Position numbers and translations under genes: made by a program | NCBI GenBank assembly: GCA_000226015.1 | Contig: JH153643.1 | Location: 1 to 34,247 of the forward strand | Origin: Mnemiopsis leidyi | Taxonomy: Eukaryota > Ctenophora > Tentaculata > Lobata > Bolinopsidae | Direction of reading: 5' to 3' | Length of the DNA stretch: 34,247 nt | The notes under the pieces: generated by a model | Told to the model about the DNA's origin: nothing | The model's database searches: none | Seen by the model: only the letters and a program-made list of their open reading frames with translations | Shown here: in pieces, positions 20,088-30,059 of the stretch | Layout of the letters: the number at the start of each line of letters is the position of its first letter | Position numbering within the stretch: position 1 is the first letter of the stretch

Positions 20088-21446
20088 TTAAAGTGGCAGG
20101 GATAGGGCGCTCTTCAGTTTCTTGATCTTGGTGGCAGTGGACATGTCGACTCGCTTGTCTCCAATTTCAACGACCATTCCGCCGATAAGGCTTTCGTCCG
20201 TCTGAAATCAAATGTTCTAGATACTTCTATAAGAAGGTTGGTTACTGGTTAGCGCGATAGAGATCATGATATCAGTCAATTTACATGGAACAAAAGTGAA
20301 AGTTTCCTATCCCACTCACGGCTGTATCAAGAAGAAGTTTCTCGTTCTCCTTAAGGAATTTTCCGAGAGCGCCACGGAGAGACTCAAGATGATCATCTGA
20401 CAGAGGCTGGGCAGATGTAACCTTACATGGTACCTGTCACAAATAATTAGTTTAGCATTGAATTTAGAATCCCTCATTTCAACAAATCAGACACAGCCCC
20501 CACACATACATGCATGTATACAGTATCATAAACATATGATGAGCAGAAGTTAAAGAAGAATACCAGGATATTTACCTCGCCTCGCTGTGCAGCCATAATA
20601 GTGTTAAAAGCACCGACAACGCCAGAAATGTGGTTAGATCGCTTGTTTTCTATCATAGTGGATATCATGTTGTTTATCAGAGGATTAACACCTGCTTCGT
20701 CAAACGCTCCTGAGTAAAAGTTTACAGTTTAAACTTTGACTTGACGTGTAATCATGTCATTTTAATTATACAGCATATTATTTGTAGGATGTAGTCTCAC
20801 TTTTATTTATGTCGAGCACATTATTTACACCACATATTTTACACACACTCATTTATCATTAGGTTTAAGTAAGAGGAACATCACTGAAAACTGTTTGCAA
20901 TACAATTAACTTAAAGATGTTGCAATCTGTAGAAGATTTAGAAGAAAAGAAAGTTGAAACTCCAACCTCCAAGGGTAGCTTTCTTCTCCTCCTTGCTGCA
21001 CACAGGCAGTGAGAGGTACTCCTTCAGTCCGCTAACAGAGTCAATAGCTCCCTGAAGTGGAAAATGTTATGTTATAAAACTAGCAGTACATTCCATTGTG
21101 TACACTTTGTGTGTAATTTTACGTACTATAAAGAATAATTATGTCGAAAGAGATGTTTAAATTTACTGGGTGATCATGTGGAGTATGCACTACTAATTTT
21201 CAGCTCCATCAGCAATATTACGCTTGAACTATACAAGCGCTATACATGCACATCTATACACACCTGCAGGGAGTTCAGTTGACTTTCAACAACATCTGCG
21301 CTGCCTTGTTTAGTGGCGGCGCTGTAGAGCGCATGCGCATAACGCCCTTCAATACCAAACACTTGGACAGGACCCCGGATAAACTCGGAAGCCGTGGAGA
21401 GAGATCTCACGTTACAACGCACTGCCGCGGCTAGTCTAGCTGCCAT
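20088..21446 (-). CDS. ATP5PO: Mitochondrial ATP synthase subunit OSCP
   Basis: Oligomycin-sensitivity-conferring protein, which links the F1 head to the peripheral stalk of the mitochondrial ATP synthase. Five exons on the - strand (21446-21264, 21051-20967, 20709-20576, 20433-20320, 20201-20088) join with GT-AG borders to 209 aa; human is 213. An Arg/Ala/Ser-rich mitochondrial presequence (MAARLAAAVRCNVRSLSTAS) comes first. The family signature GPVQVFGIEGRYAHALYSAA follows, then VGAFNTIMAAQRGEV with PCKVTSAQPL, and the C-terminal strand-helix SLIGGMVVEIGDKRVDMS. All parts expected of OSCP are present at normal spacing. An AG acceptor (TTTTAACGGTAG) ends 2 nt before the ATG, the same layout as at the other genes. 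Confidence 0.96.
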
Positions 21447-21448
21447 GT

Positions 21449-21450
21449 CT
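21449..21450 (-). promoter_or_regulatory. Candidate trans-splice or 5'UTR acceptor of ATP5PO
   Basis: On the - strand CTCCTTTTAACGGTAG is followed by AC and then the ATG. A pyrimidine-rich tract (CCCTCCTTTT) precedes the AG. Confidence 0.45.
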
Positions 21451-22311
21451 ACCGTTAAAAGGAGGGATTAGTGGATTGTACAGGGGGTTAGAAGTGTGCA
21501 CTGTAAAGTGTGGCAATTCTCTCAATTTGCGATCACATTAATTTTTACCTTTTCGAACCTTGAAAATTTTGACTGATACAAAATAATAGAGTATATACAT
21601 TATATAGACGAAATTATATAAACTGTCAAAATCTAAATATTCCAATATATCAATATCTTAATATCTAGAAAAAATTTCTACCCATCTGCCATATACATAA
21701 CATAATACATATACAGCGGCTAAAATGTAACATACACAGAATCGTTAAAGTACAAAATAGTTAGAAATTGTAATTGTAACTTCAAACTGATTAAAATTGG
21801 TCACGATAAAGCCTGTCTGTCTCCATAAAACAATAAAAAACATGATTCCTGCGCTAAACTCTACCTGTGTCAAGGGCAACTTTATGTCAAAAATGTTTAG
21901 AGAATTCTGGCATTGAATAAAATTATGAGAATGTAAGTAACTAAAGTTAGATGTCATTATCGCCTCACTCACCAAATACAGTTCATATAAGTTTGTAGGT
22001 TTGACACGATCTAACCTCGTAGCTTTAAAAAACTGGCTACAATTTCACGATGATTTCATACTGAAAGAATTTAAACAGTGGCAAAAATTTTCCTCGACGG
22101 ACATGAACAACTTGGGTTTCCTTCATTTCAGGTTTAAATTTCACCGCTTCGCATTGTCTCAGCAATACTAAATGTCAATTTTCCAACTTCTTGGGTTGAA
22201 ATGTTCAGCTATCAGCACCACGCTGACATGTACCAAATTAGATTAACCCATTTCTAAGTACCAGCACTGGAGTTTACTTCGATACACATGCTACACCGGT
22301 CTGCCTGAAAC
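21451..22311. other. Spacer between ATP5PO and the POLDIP3-like gene
   Basis: Very AT-rich stretch at 21580-21730 (TATATAGACGAAATTATATA and similar), then non-coding sequence that must include the 3'UTR of the POLDIP3-like gene. No AATAAA was found on the - strand here. The frame at 21975-21745 has no protein character. Confidence 0.45.
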
Positions 22312-25300
22312 TCACATCGTCACAGTGAAGGAATGAACACTTGACTCCGTATCCGACTGAGGAGGAGGTCTTCGTGGTTGTGCCATGTTCGCTCCTGCTC
22401 CTCGGTTACGACCCCGCATCTTTGTTCTCTTGTACGGTTGAGATTGAGGAGTGGATTCTAGAGGCACGCTCTGTCTCTTGTAGGACTGTGGTGGGTTTTG
22501 TTGAGGTGCACTGCGTTTTGGTACAAATTCTTGTCTTTGATAGTTCGGTTTTGTCACTGGCTTTGGATCAGGCTTCCTGAAAAAAATTGATATGAAAAGA
22601 ATTGACAAATGTCCAGTGAGGTGAAATGCAGCGCCCGGCATGCGTTATGTTTTTCAGGAATCAAATATTTATGCAGTATGTGTGAGGATTGGTGGTGGCG
22701 ACCTGCATGTCACAGTATTTTACCCTGGGTGTTTTAGTTTCTCGTTCTGTTGAAGTCTGTTATTTCTCTTGAAATTAGATCTGGTAGTCTGTTTGGTTGT
22801 CGCAGCTTTTTTGGTGACTGATAGTATCTTAGTCTGTCTGCTAGTAATCTTCGTACTGAGATGAGGTGACAAATGTAATGTATGACTAAATCCATTTGTT
22901 CGGATAATCGTAATACTATCAGCTATATGGTTGTTTCGGGCTAACAACATCTAACGGTGATCGAAAATTCACATTACACTTAATATCATCTTTAAATCGT
23001 TATCTAACATTCAATATTCGACAATTAATACGTTGCTACTTAATCTTTAATATTCAATCTAAAACTTGTCATAAAATATAAGCCTCTCTAAAAATTAGTA
23101 CAAAGCAGACACTGAAAAATGACGTCACTGGAAAATTTTAATTGACCAACACATTAAGCAAAGCTCATATAGGACACGTTCAGTTCAGTGAACAAATGCC
23201 GATTTGATAGGTTCGATCCAATATTCTATTTCAAAGATTAAGAAGACTGAACTGAAGTTTAGATCTCAGCAACAAACGCCGTTTATCGAGGATAAATAAG
23301 GATGAAACTAAATGTAATTTGAAGACACTACACCTTTTCACAACCTGTAACGCTGAACAAGAAGCATCAGCACAGTTCCCAAGAATAGCTAATGGTGAAA
23401 TAATTCAGCCAAGTGAAACAAGGTCTTTAGCAACAAGATACTTCCAGGTACGTAGGGCCTGGAAGACGCAGGAGAACTAAGACTTACCGTGTACGTCAGT
23501 CACGTGACATGAATAAACCCGGGACAGGAGGCCGAATTATAAAAAAATAGGAGGCGTGAATGAAAAGTAGGAAGATATTTTCTTAAAGCTATGCAAAGCA
23601 CTCATACAAAACTATTGATTTATTTACTTGAAGCAGCCAGATCCGAGCAGCATTCAGCAGTACATACTTGGTTGTTTTTTTGATAATGATACTCAGACTC
23701 TTGATCTAATTTCGTCTTTAGGTTCTTTCACAAGTTTTTGAAGCCGCTTGGTTCATCTTGAAAATTCTCAGATGAAAGATAAGTCTGCTGTCGTAGCCTT
23801 TGTTGATTGAAATGACTTCAATAGGTAGTTTGGCTCTTTCCAAGATTTGACGTAAATTCCGGATTTCGACGTATATTTCTTTCCTCATACTTTCTTATAC
23901 GTTGTGACAGTTTTCCATTAAACTATTTCTGTTCTTCAATACCTCGAAATGATGACTTACGCCACATAATTTATTTCATGCGTCCAATACTGAGAAATAT
24001 TCCACTAAAAGAAGTTCTACAATGCTCACAAATTTGATTCTTCAAAAAATCACTCAACAGGAACATTCATATTTCCGATCTCAGTGATCGACGCGACTTT
24101 AGATCAAAAGATTTGCTTTTTATTAGTTCATTTTCAGTTTGAATCAGATTTAATTTCTGTTCATCCATCATTTTTTATGCTAATCTCAAAAATCTTGGAG
24201 TCACAGATCAAGGCGCCCATCTGAGGAACTATACCAGACAATATCTTATTCGTCACAGATTTAAGACTTAACAGATAGGGTTGAAAGTCTTGCAGTTTCC
24301 TGCATCTCAGTTGGACTGAAACTGTGTCTGACATAGTCTCCTTCTTCTTCTCGAGTTCGTAAAGAGCACCAACAGAAAATTCCCAAACGTGTAGACGACT
24401 TGTAGGCTATGGCGGCAAAATGGGCGCAGTTCTATGACCTGATTTACTGATACGAAACATACTGTTATCAACACACAAATATGAAGATTGTTAATCCATA
24501 ACCATGAAACACAAATAATTAATAAAGAGGGACGAATACAGCTACTTTTTACTGTTTATATCATATAAACATGCAACCACACTTACTTTTAGCACTAACA
24601 TTTAGGGGGGATGAGGGGTAAGATGACCACGATTGTTTGACCATTTTGCCTAAGTCCGGGTGCCATGATTAAATGATCAACAATTTTTGACCATGACCGT
24701 TGTCCAATTTTTGATTTTACCGTAATAAAATGGTCAATATCTTGACCGTGACCATGGCAAAAATCCAAACGGTCAAGTTTTCTGACCATTGACCATGGGG
24801 CAAATTCAAAGGGGGTCATAGTAATCGTCAGTGCGTTACCCCCCCCCCCCCATTTAACAGTGTATAATGCGACTATTTTAAGTTATCGCACGAAGCGGCA
24901 ATACCGGGATAAATCAGCCGACAATAGTAGGTCTCAAGTCCGTAGACCGCTTAGCGCTTCATGCAGGCCGATTTAAACACTCACCTTTTGTCAACAGAGA
25001 CAGGAGAATAGCTGATCTGCATGGGTTGACCGTCCAAGTCCCGATTGTGGTATCTTTCTACAGACACAGCCGCACTTTGTTCGCTCGAGTATATTACTTC
25101 TGCTACTCCAGGATACAACATTTGTATGTGTTCTACTGTGTCTATCGCGCTGAACAACTCCTAAAATGTTATGTAATGAAAATCGTTTTATTAATTTAAT
25201 TCATTGAACGACATTGAGCAAATTGCTATAGCCAATTGCAATGTGTTTATATTGCTGTTAAATTCGCGTTTCGTCATTTCTTGTCGCATTATCGTGTTAC

Positions 25301-27599
25301 TGTAATCGCGAAATAAGACTGGGCAGTACTCCATAGAAGCACTCAAACTTTATTAACCATGTAAAGTCATAAAAATAATAATTGATTATTAAATTGACAT
25401 TATACTTCGGAGTAATACTCGCTAGTAATCATACGCTGGACAACAGTTTGTAGGGGGGTTGATAGACATAAATAGATACGAGTTTTGATTTTGGAGAAGC
25501 TTTTAATCAACATGTGTTAATCGTCGTCAGCTCGGTGATAGTCTCGCAAATATAACTTTGCGGAGGCACTTTACAAAACACGCAACTCCGACATGGTAAT
25601 GGTAAAGCTTACCTACCTACGCTACCAACCGTCCACAACCAAATCCGACCACCTTAAAGCATAAGAGATAAAAAAAATAGAATTAAACCGACTCAAGAAA
25701 TTATCGCATTTTCAACTCAACATTTAAAAATCTCTTCAACCAACCTCAATGTCCTGTAAAGTGACAGAAGGGTGAAGGTTGGAGACTAAAACTCTGAACT
25801 GGGCGTTTTTATCGGGCCGTTTTGTAATATCGTGTCTTATTATCGCATCATCGACGTTTTGTTTCGTTTGATAACCTCTCTTTCTGCTAGTCTAGAAACG
25901 AGCGTAAGATTTAAACAGTGGTGTTAAAATTGCCAGATTTTCACATGTAGCTGAACTGAATTAGGAGAATACTCTGCCACTTAAAAATAGTAGCAATTTA
26001 CTGTATATCAAACGATTAGTTTAGCAAAACGGATGATATTATCAGTGGTTTTATTACATCAGTTTGATCGCTAATTCTGAAATAATTCATTCACATTCTA
26101 GAATTCATTAAATTATCATAACATTTCGCTGAGCAGAACTCTAAAACGGTTCAAAATAAATATATGAAACCACGATCCAGATGATTGTTAAAACCATTTT
26201 CGACTCACATCAACATAATGAGGGCGTTGTCCAGACAACCAGCTCGCATCATCTTCCTTTAAAACAGGTTCCTGGTAGTGACTAGAACTTTCCTTGTAAC
26301 GTGGCGCAGGATCGTAGTCCCGAGGCGGTGTTCTGCGGTGGCGTGGAGGGGAGTGATGATGTCGAGGAGGGGAGTGATGATGTCGAGGAGGGGAGTGATG
26401 ATGTCGAGGGGGAGAGTGATGGTGACGTGGAGGGGAGTGATGATGTCGAGGGGGAGAATGATAGTGACGTGGAGGAGAATGTCGACTGCTATATCTTTGT
26501 GTCGAGTCCTTAGAGGAATGCCAAGAAGGAGGAGGAGGATATGGAACAGTCCTGTACTCCACGGGTTGGGCGCGGTGGTAGTGGTCCCGAGGCGGCGTGT
26601 CGGGGTAGACTAACACTGGTTCTGCATACCCACGAGAGTATGACTTGTGCATTTTATACACTGTGGGGGCCGGCTCTCTGAAAAACACAATCTTTTAGTT
26701 AATTTCTGTTACTTGACTAGAATTTAAACAACCAGTAAAGCTAATGATCATGGTCAAAATAAAAAAGTTGAAATGTAAGCACTCGTAAATCTGACTTTAA
26801 ATCCGACTTACTGTGCATACTGTTCGACATACTGAACAGGCTGATGATGAACATAGTGTTTATCAACGACGACATGTTGGTTTGAATAGCTTGGAGGATT
26901 GCAGTACACGGGTTGTTGAGGTCTCGTAGTGGGCTGTACTGGAACGGGCACAGCCATAGTGGGCGCAGCTTCTGATACAGGCGCATTTTGTATTGAGCTT
27001 TGTATTATCAAGTTAGGCGCTGTTTTTGAGTCAAACTTAGGGGATATGTCTGTCGTTTCCTCGTCACTATCAGCGCGATGTTTTGTACTGGTCAGCTCGT
27101 CCAATATGGCTTTGTCATTCCTTACGCGCATCTTTAATCCTTTAGCCTTAATAATCTGTAAGAGAAGAACGAATGTAACCATGAATGAAAATTGACATAA
27201 ATTTCGTATAATTTACAACTCTCAACGAACATATCGGCATCTGAAATGATGGACTTCTAAAAGAATTTAACACCGATAGGAATAACTAGTGAGTTCTATC
27301 GTTCAGATCTTTCAAGTACTTAATTGCAAGACTCATTTCCGACACATGGACCCACTAATAGCCGAAAATAGATATAGATTAATGAATTTTACAAAAGGCC
27401 TGAGAAAACTAACCATTTTTCCAGGTGGTATCTTAAGCTGGTTTTCCCTTTGTCCAGGTCCAACTTCAGCAAACTTTCTCTCCTTCACTCGTTTTTCTAA
27501 CCGTAACAAAGAGATTTGCTGTTTCTTTATCTGCTTTCTCATTGACATATTAGACTCAGCGGTGGAGTCAATCAGCTTCTTTAATACAGAGGTGCTCAT
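22312..27599 (-). CDS. POLDIP3: POLDIP3/SKAR-like RRM protein
   Basis: In vertebrates this family links S6K1 and the exon-junction complex to translation and mRNA export. Six exons on the - strand (27599-27414, 27155-26812, 26677-26209, 25891-25745, 25160-24985, 22576-22312) join in phase to 528 aa. A basic, Lys/Gln-rich N-terminus is followed by a Pro/Gln-rich region, then a His/Ser/Pro/Arg heptad repeat (about 242-296), one RRM (about 364-435), and an Arg/Gly/Pro-rich tail. The RRM carries RVLVSNLHPSVT, ELF, YPGVAEVIY and NRDLDGQPM, closest to POLDIP3 (NLHPRVTEEDI, HPGVAEVVF, NRCLDGQPM) and less like ALYREF. The UAP56-binding motif at the human N-terminus is not visible. The last intron is 2.4 kb. 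An acceptor, CTAGTCAG, ends 1 nt before the ATG. Orthology rests on the RRM; outside it the protein has diverged. Confidence 0.82.
23435..23530 (-). promoter_or_regulatory. Palindrome, hairpin and stray donor inside the intron
   Basis: On the - strand a perfect GTCACGTGAC (23508-23499) is followed by TGACGTAC, then a consensus donor CACG|GTAAGT near 23487. An 8-bp perfect hairpin follows (CTTCCAGG, 9-nt loop, CCTGGAAG) near 23444-23468. It could be an internal promoter with a short alternative first exon. No Sm-like site was seen, so I do not call a small RNA. Confidence 0.25.
24600..24851 (-). repeat. Poly-C-ended repeat, copy 1
   Basis: Rich in TGACCAT/ATGGTCA words, ending on the + strand in GTCAGTGCGTTACC and a run of 13 C (24839-24851). 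A segment at about 27680-27814 has a similar end (GTGAGTGCCTTACCC, then 16 C) and similar GTC/GACC-rich body. It is probably an interspersed element in the same orientation as copy 2. Confidence 0.45.
26320..26484 (-). repeat. 21-bp coding minisatellite (HHHSPPR repeats)
   Basis: Exon 3 of the POLDIP3-like gene contains eight degenerate 7-residue units, five of them exactly HHHSPPR, flanked by RHSPPR, HYHSPPR and HRRTPPR. The DNA unit is 21 bp, so unit gain or loss keeps the frame. Confidence 0.9.
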
Positions 27600-27600
27600 C

Positions 27601-27602
27601 CT
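27601..27602 (-). promoter_or_regulatory. Candidate trans-splice or 5'UTR acceptor of the POLDIP3-like gene
   Basis: On the - strand CCCACTCTAGTCAG is followed by G and then the ATG. Confidence 0.4.
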
Positions 27603-27679
27603 GACTAGAGTGGGCTATGTAAGTCGACACTAAAATTAATTGTCTGTGATTGAGAGTTTACTATTTGATTTGATCTGAA

Positions 27680-27814
27680 ACCCCGAAATTTGCCCCAAGT
27701 ACAATGATAAACATTTCCGTCCAGGGTCAAAAATTGACAATTTGGTTAAATTCCAGGGTGTCGGCCATTGGGTAAGGGTGAGTGCCTTACCCAAACCTCC
27801 CCCCCCCCCCCCCC
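27680..27814 (-). repeat. Poly-C-ended repeat, copy 2
   Basis: Counterpart of 24600-24851. It ends on the + strand with GTGAGTGCCTTACCCAAACC followed by 16 C (27799-27814). It lies about 80-210 bp upstream of the POLDIP3-like ATG. On the - strand the tract is poly-G. Confidence 0.4.
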
Positions 27815-28284
27815 AACCAAGCCAAGCCCCCTCCACTCCTTAACTTCAAATTACCCCACTTGAGAGTCCTAAGAACAAGACACCGAATTTTCACATAATA
27901 TTTCAATCTATATGAAAGTAAAAACACTGTTACATCTTTATCAACTGCAATCACAATTTACCTTGAATAAGGCACCATAAAATTATTGAAACTGGCTGCT
28001 CAAAAATTAATAAACACTCATAAACTCATTAAATTAACCCATATTAAAAAGATCAAGTATCGAACATACAAGCTATGAATACTCTGTCAATAAAAATTAG
28101 AACAATCAACATAAAATAATGATTTGAAATAATCATGTTAGGTAGAAACAATAAACAACAGAGCTTCTCATCACGGTTTGTTTAACAGTAATTTTCTCAT
28201 CAATCCCTTACAGTTTCTCGAGAATACTCCAATAAACTGGTAAAGAGCTCGAAAAATACTTAAGCACTAGTTAAAAGCACTGAT
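27815..28284. other. Spacer between FAHD1 copy 2 and the POLDIP3-like gene
   Basis: AT-rich, no gene seen. It should hold the 3'UTR of FAHD1 copy 2, but no AATAAA was found on the - strand. Confidence 0.45.
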
Positions 28285-28925
28285 TTAAACATCAGCAACA
28301 ATCTTGAAAGAAGCCTCAGATACACCAGGGATAGAGACAGAGACTGTGTCCCCAACATTCATTGGTCCTACACCTTCAGGAGTTCCAGTCTGAACCAAGT
28401 CACCAGGAAGCAGGGTGATGTGCTGATTTACATACTCCAACAGAGCAGGGACATCGAACAGCATGTCCTTTGTGTTGGCATATTGTCTTACATCACCATT
28501 GACTTTTAACACCATCTCCACATTGTTATGAGCTAGCTTGTCAGCTGGGATGAAGGGTCCAACAGCACAATGTGTATCCAGACACTTGGAAATAGACCAT
28601 GGTTTTCTTTCAGCTTTGCATTGCTCTTGAAGGTCCCTACAGGTTACATCTATAGTGACTGAGTATCCAGCAACATGAGCCATGACATCATCACGAGACA
28701 CTTTTGTCATCTTTTTTCCAATGACTACACCAAGCTCTAGCTCATGATGCAGATTTTTTGTATTTTTGGATAAATTATGTCACCTCCATCTTCCACATAG
28801 CAAGTGGTTGGTTTGATAAAATAGAAAGGCATAGTAGGTATTTCATTTCCGAGTTCAGCAGCATGCTTGGCATAGTTGCGACCAATACATATTATCTTGG
28901 TGCTCTGCTTCACAAAATCTTTCAT
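28285..28925 (-). pseudogene. FAHD1: FAHD1 paralogue, copy 2, with a one-base frameshift
   Basis: Second acylpyruvase gene, read on the - strand. Codons from the ATG at 28925 give the family start: IICIGRNYAKHAAELGN with the His/Glu pair (His21, Glu24) and KPTTCYVEDGG. The frame then breaks at an A6 run (T6 at 28754-28759 on +). One frame ends in TAG shortly after, while the next frame picks up at once with the metal-binding stretch HHELELGVVIG and continues without interruption through IDVTCRDLQEQ and LVQTGTPEGVGP to a normal stop at 28285. Everything except one missing base is intact, so the break is either very recent or a homopolymer error. It is clearly diverged from copy 1. An AG acceptor (CCTTTCTTAG) ends 1 nt before the ATG. 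Confidence 0.8.
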
Positions 28926-28926
28926 G

Positions 28927-28928
28927 CT
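28927..28928 (-). promoter_or_regulatory. Candidate trans-splice or 5'UTR acceptor of FAHD1 copy 2
   Basis: TTATCTTACCTTTCTTAG, then C and the ATG. It has a strong pyrimidine tract and lies 113 bp after a - strand AATAAA. Confidence 0.5.
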
Positions 28929-29040
28929 AAGAAAGGTAAGATAATTAAACTTGAAAATAATTTACATTGGTTTGAAGAGCAAAATAGAAATTAGGACAAC
29001 ACAAGATTTTGATTAAGATCTCATCAAGAACCTTTTACTT

Positions 29041-29046
29041 TTTATT
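29041..29046 (-). terminator. Poly(A) signal of FAHD1 copy 1 (AATAAA)
   Basis: TTTATT on + reads AATAAA on -. It lies about 200 bp after the copy 1 stop and 113 bp before the copy 2 acceptor. Confidence 0.5.
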
Positions 29047-29242
29047 GGGACCTTAGGCAAAACAGTTGATCATATATTTTCATACTTTAACTTCAAACTT
29101 CTAGAATTTTAATTGTCAATGCACTTTACTGTTATCAGCATTAATAGAACAATGAGGGAGTTAATACTTTATAAATTTCTTGACATGCAATGTTCTTCAA
29201 CAAAGAGTGTATCGACAGTAAAATATTTTGACCATAGAAATA

Positions 29243-29887
29243 TTATTCAACATAAAAAGTGGCCTGAGTAACCTTAGGAATAGCAACATGGAGTTCATCA
29301 CCACGTTTTAGAGGACCAACCCCTTCAGGTGTACCTGTAAGTACCAGATCTCCTGGTAGGAGAGTTATATGCCTGTTTATGTACTCTAACAGAGATGGGA
29401 CGTTAAATATCATGTCTTTAGTATTTCCTTGCTGCTTAATTACATTGTTTTGCTTTAAGATAATTTCAGTGTTATAAGGATCAATTTCATGCGAGGGTAC
29501 AAAACTGCCAACAGGACAAAATGTATCTAAGCATTTAGCCATTGTCCAAGGGATCCGCTCTGATTTGCACTGCTCCTGAATATCTCTGCAGGTAATATCA
29601 ATCGCAATAGCATAGCCAGCAACATGGCTCATAATCTTGTTTTGAGGGACCTGACTAGCTTTGTCTCCGATAATGACACCCAATTCAACCTCGTAATGCA
29701 AATCATTTGTAATACTTGGATACCTTATAAAACCACCGTCCTTAACATAGCACGTAGTTGGTTTGGTAAACAGAATAGGTGTTTTGGGAAGTGCATTACC
29801 TAATTCTTTGGCATGCTTGGCATAGTTTCGTCCGACGCACACTATCTTTGAACCTGTCTTGACAAAATCCACAAACTTTGCACTCAT
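29243..29887 (-). CDS. FAHD1: FAHD1 acylpyruvase / oxaloacetate decarboxylase, copy 1
   Basis: Fumarylacetoacetate-hydrolase-domain enzyme; the human relative is mitochondrial and hydrolyses acylpyruvates and decarboxylates oxaloacetate. The single exon encodes 214 aa (human about 224). Visible are KIVCVGRNYAKHAKELGN with the catalytic pair His25/Glu28, the metal-binding Glu66 and Glu68 in LHYEVELGVIIG, and the third ligand Asp97 in AIDITCRDIQEQ. Further on come KCLDTFCPVGSFVP, the LLEYI..HITLLPGDLVLTG region and TGTPEGVGP near the C-terminus. The N-terminus (MSAKFVDFVKTGSK) is short, so a mitochondrial presequence is not obvious. The ATG directly follows an AG acceptor (TACTTTTTTCAAG). A diverged second copy lies just downstream on the same strand. 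Confidence 0.95.
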   Translation of the reverse strand: MSAKFVDFVKTGSKIVCVGRNYAKHAKELGNALPKTPILFTKPTTCYVKDGGFIRYPSITNDLHYEVELGVIIGDKASQVPQNKIMSHVAGYAIAIDITCRDIQEQCKSERIPWTMAKCLDTFCPVGSFVPSHEIDPYNTEIILKQNNVIKQQGNTKDMIFNVPSLLEYINRHITLLPGDLVLTGTPEGVGPLKRGDELHVAIPKVTQATFYVE

Positions 29888-29889
29888 CT
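29888..29889 (-). promoter_or_regulatory. Candidate trans-splice or 5'UTR acceptor of FAHD1 copy 1
   Basis: GATTCTACTTTTTTCAAG abuts the ATG directly, with no spacer. Confidence 0.5.
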
Positions 29890-30059
29890 TGAAAAAAGTA
29901 GAATCACATAACCTGGCAATTTACAGATCCATAAATCGGTTTAAATGTAATATAAATAGTCCTAGGTGAGCTTGTCAGGACGCACAATTAATGGAAGTGT
30001 TCTCAGTTTTTAAATATATTTGGTTAACGACTATATAATAAGGACTTCAGAAAGCAAAT

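Larger units (their letters stand above)
22577..24984 (-). other. 2.4-kb last intron of the POLDIP3-like gene
   Basis: Donor AAAAG|GTGAGTG (24984) and acceptor TTTTTTTCAG (22577) on the - strand. Inside are AT-rich sequence, a GTCACGTGAC palindrome with a nearby hairpin (23435-23530) and a poly-C-ended repeat (24600-24851). Open frames at 22950-22720 and 24819-24595 have no recognisable protein. Confidence 0.7.

Noticed and set aside
24595-24819. 74-codon - strand frame within the poly-C repeat
   Set aside because: Composed of repeated ATGGTCA words in a probable interspersed repeat.
26278-26613. 111-codon + strand frame with RRGVMMS repeats, plus a neighbouring frame with GSDDVEE repeats
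   Set aside because: Both are antisense readings of the HHHSPPR minisatellite; the sense strand fits splice sites and an RRM gene.
24840-27815. Long C-runs read as a possible assembly fault
   Set aside because: Both lie at the end of similar sequence (GTxAGTGCxTTACCC), so they are more likely part of a repeat.
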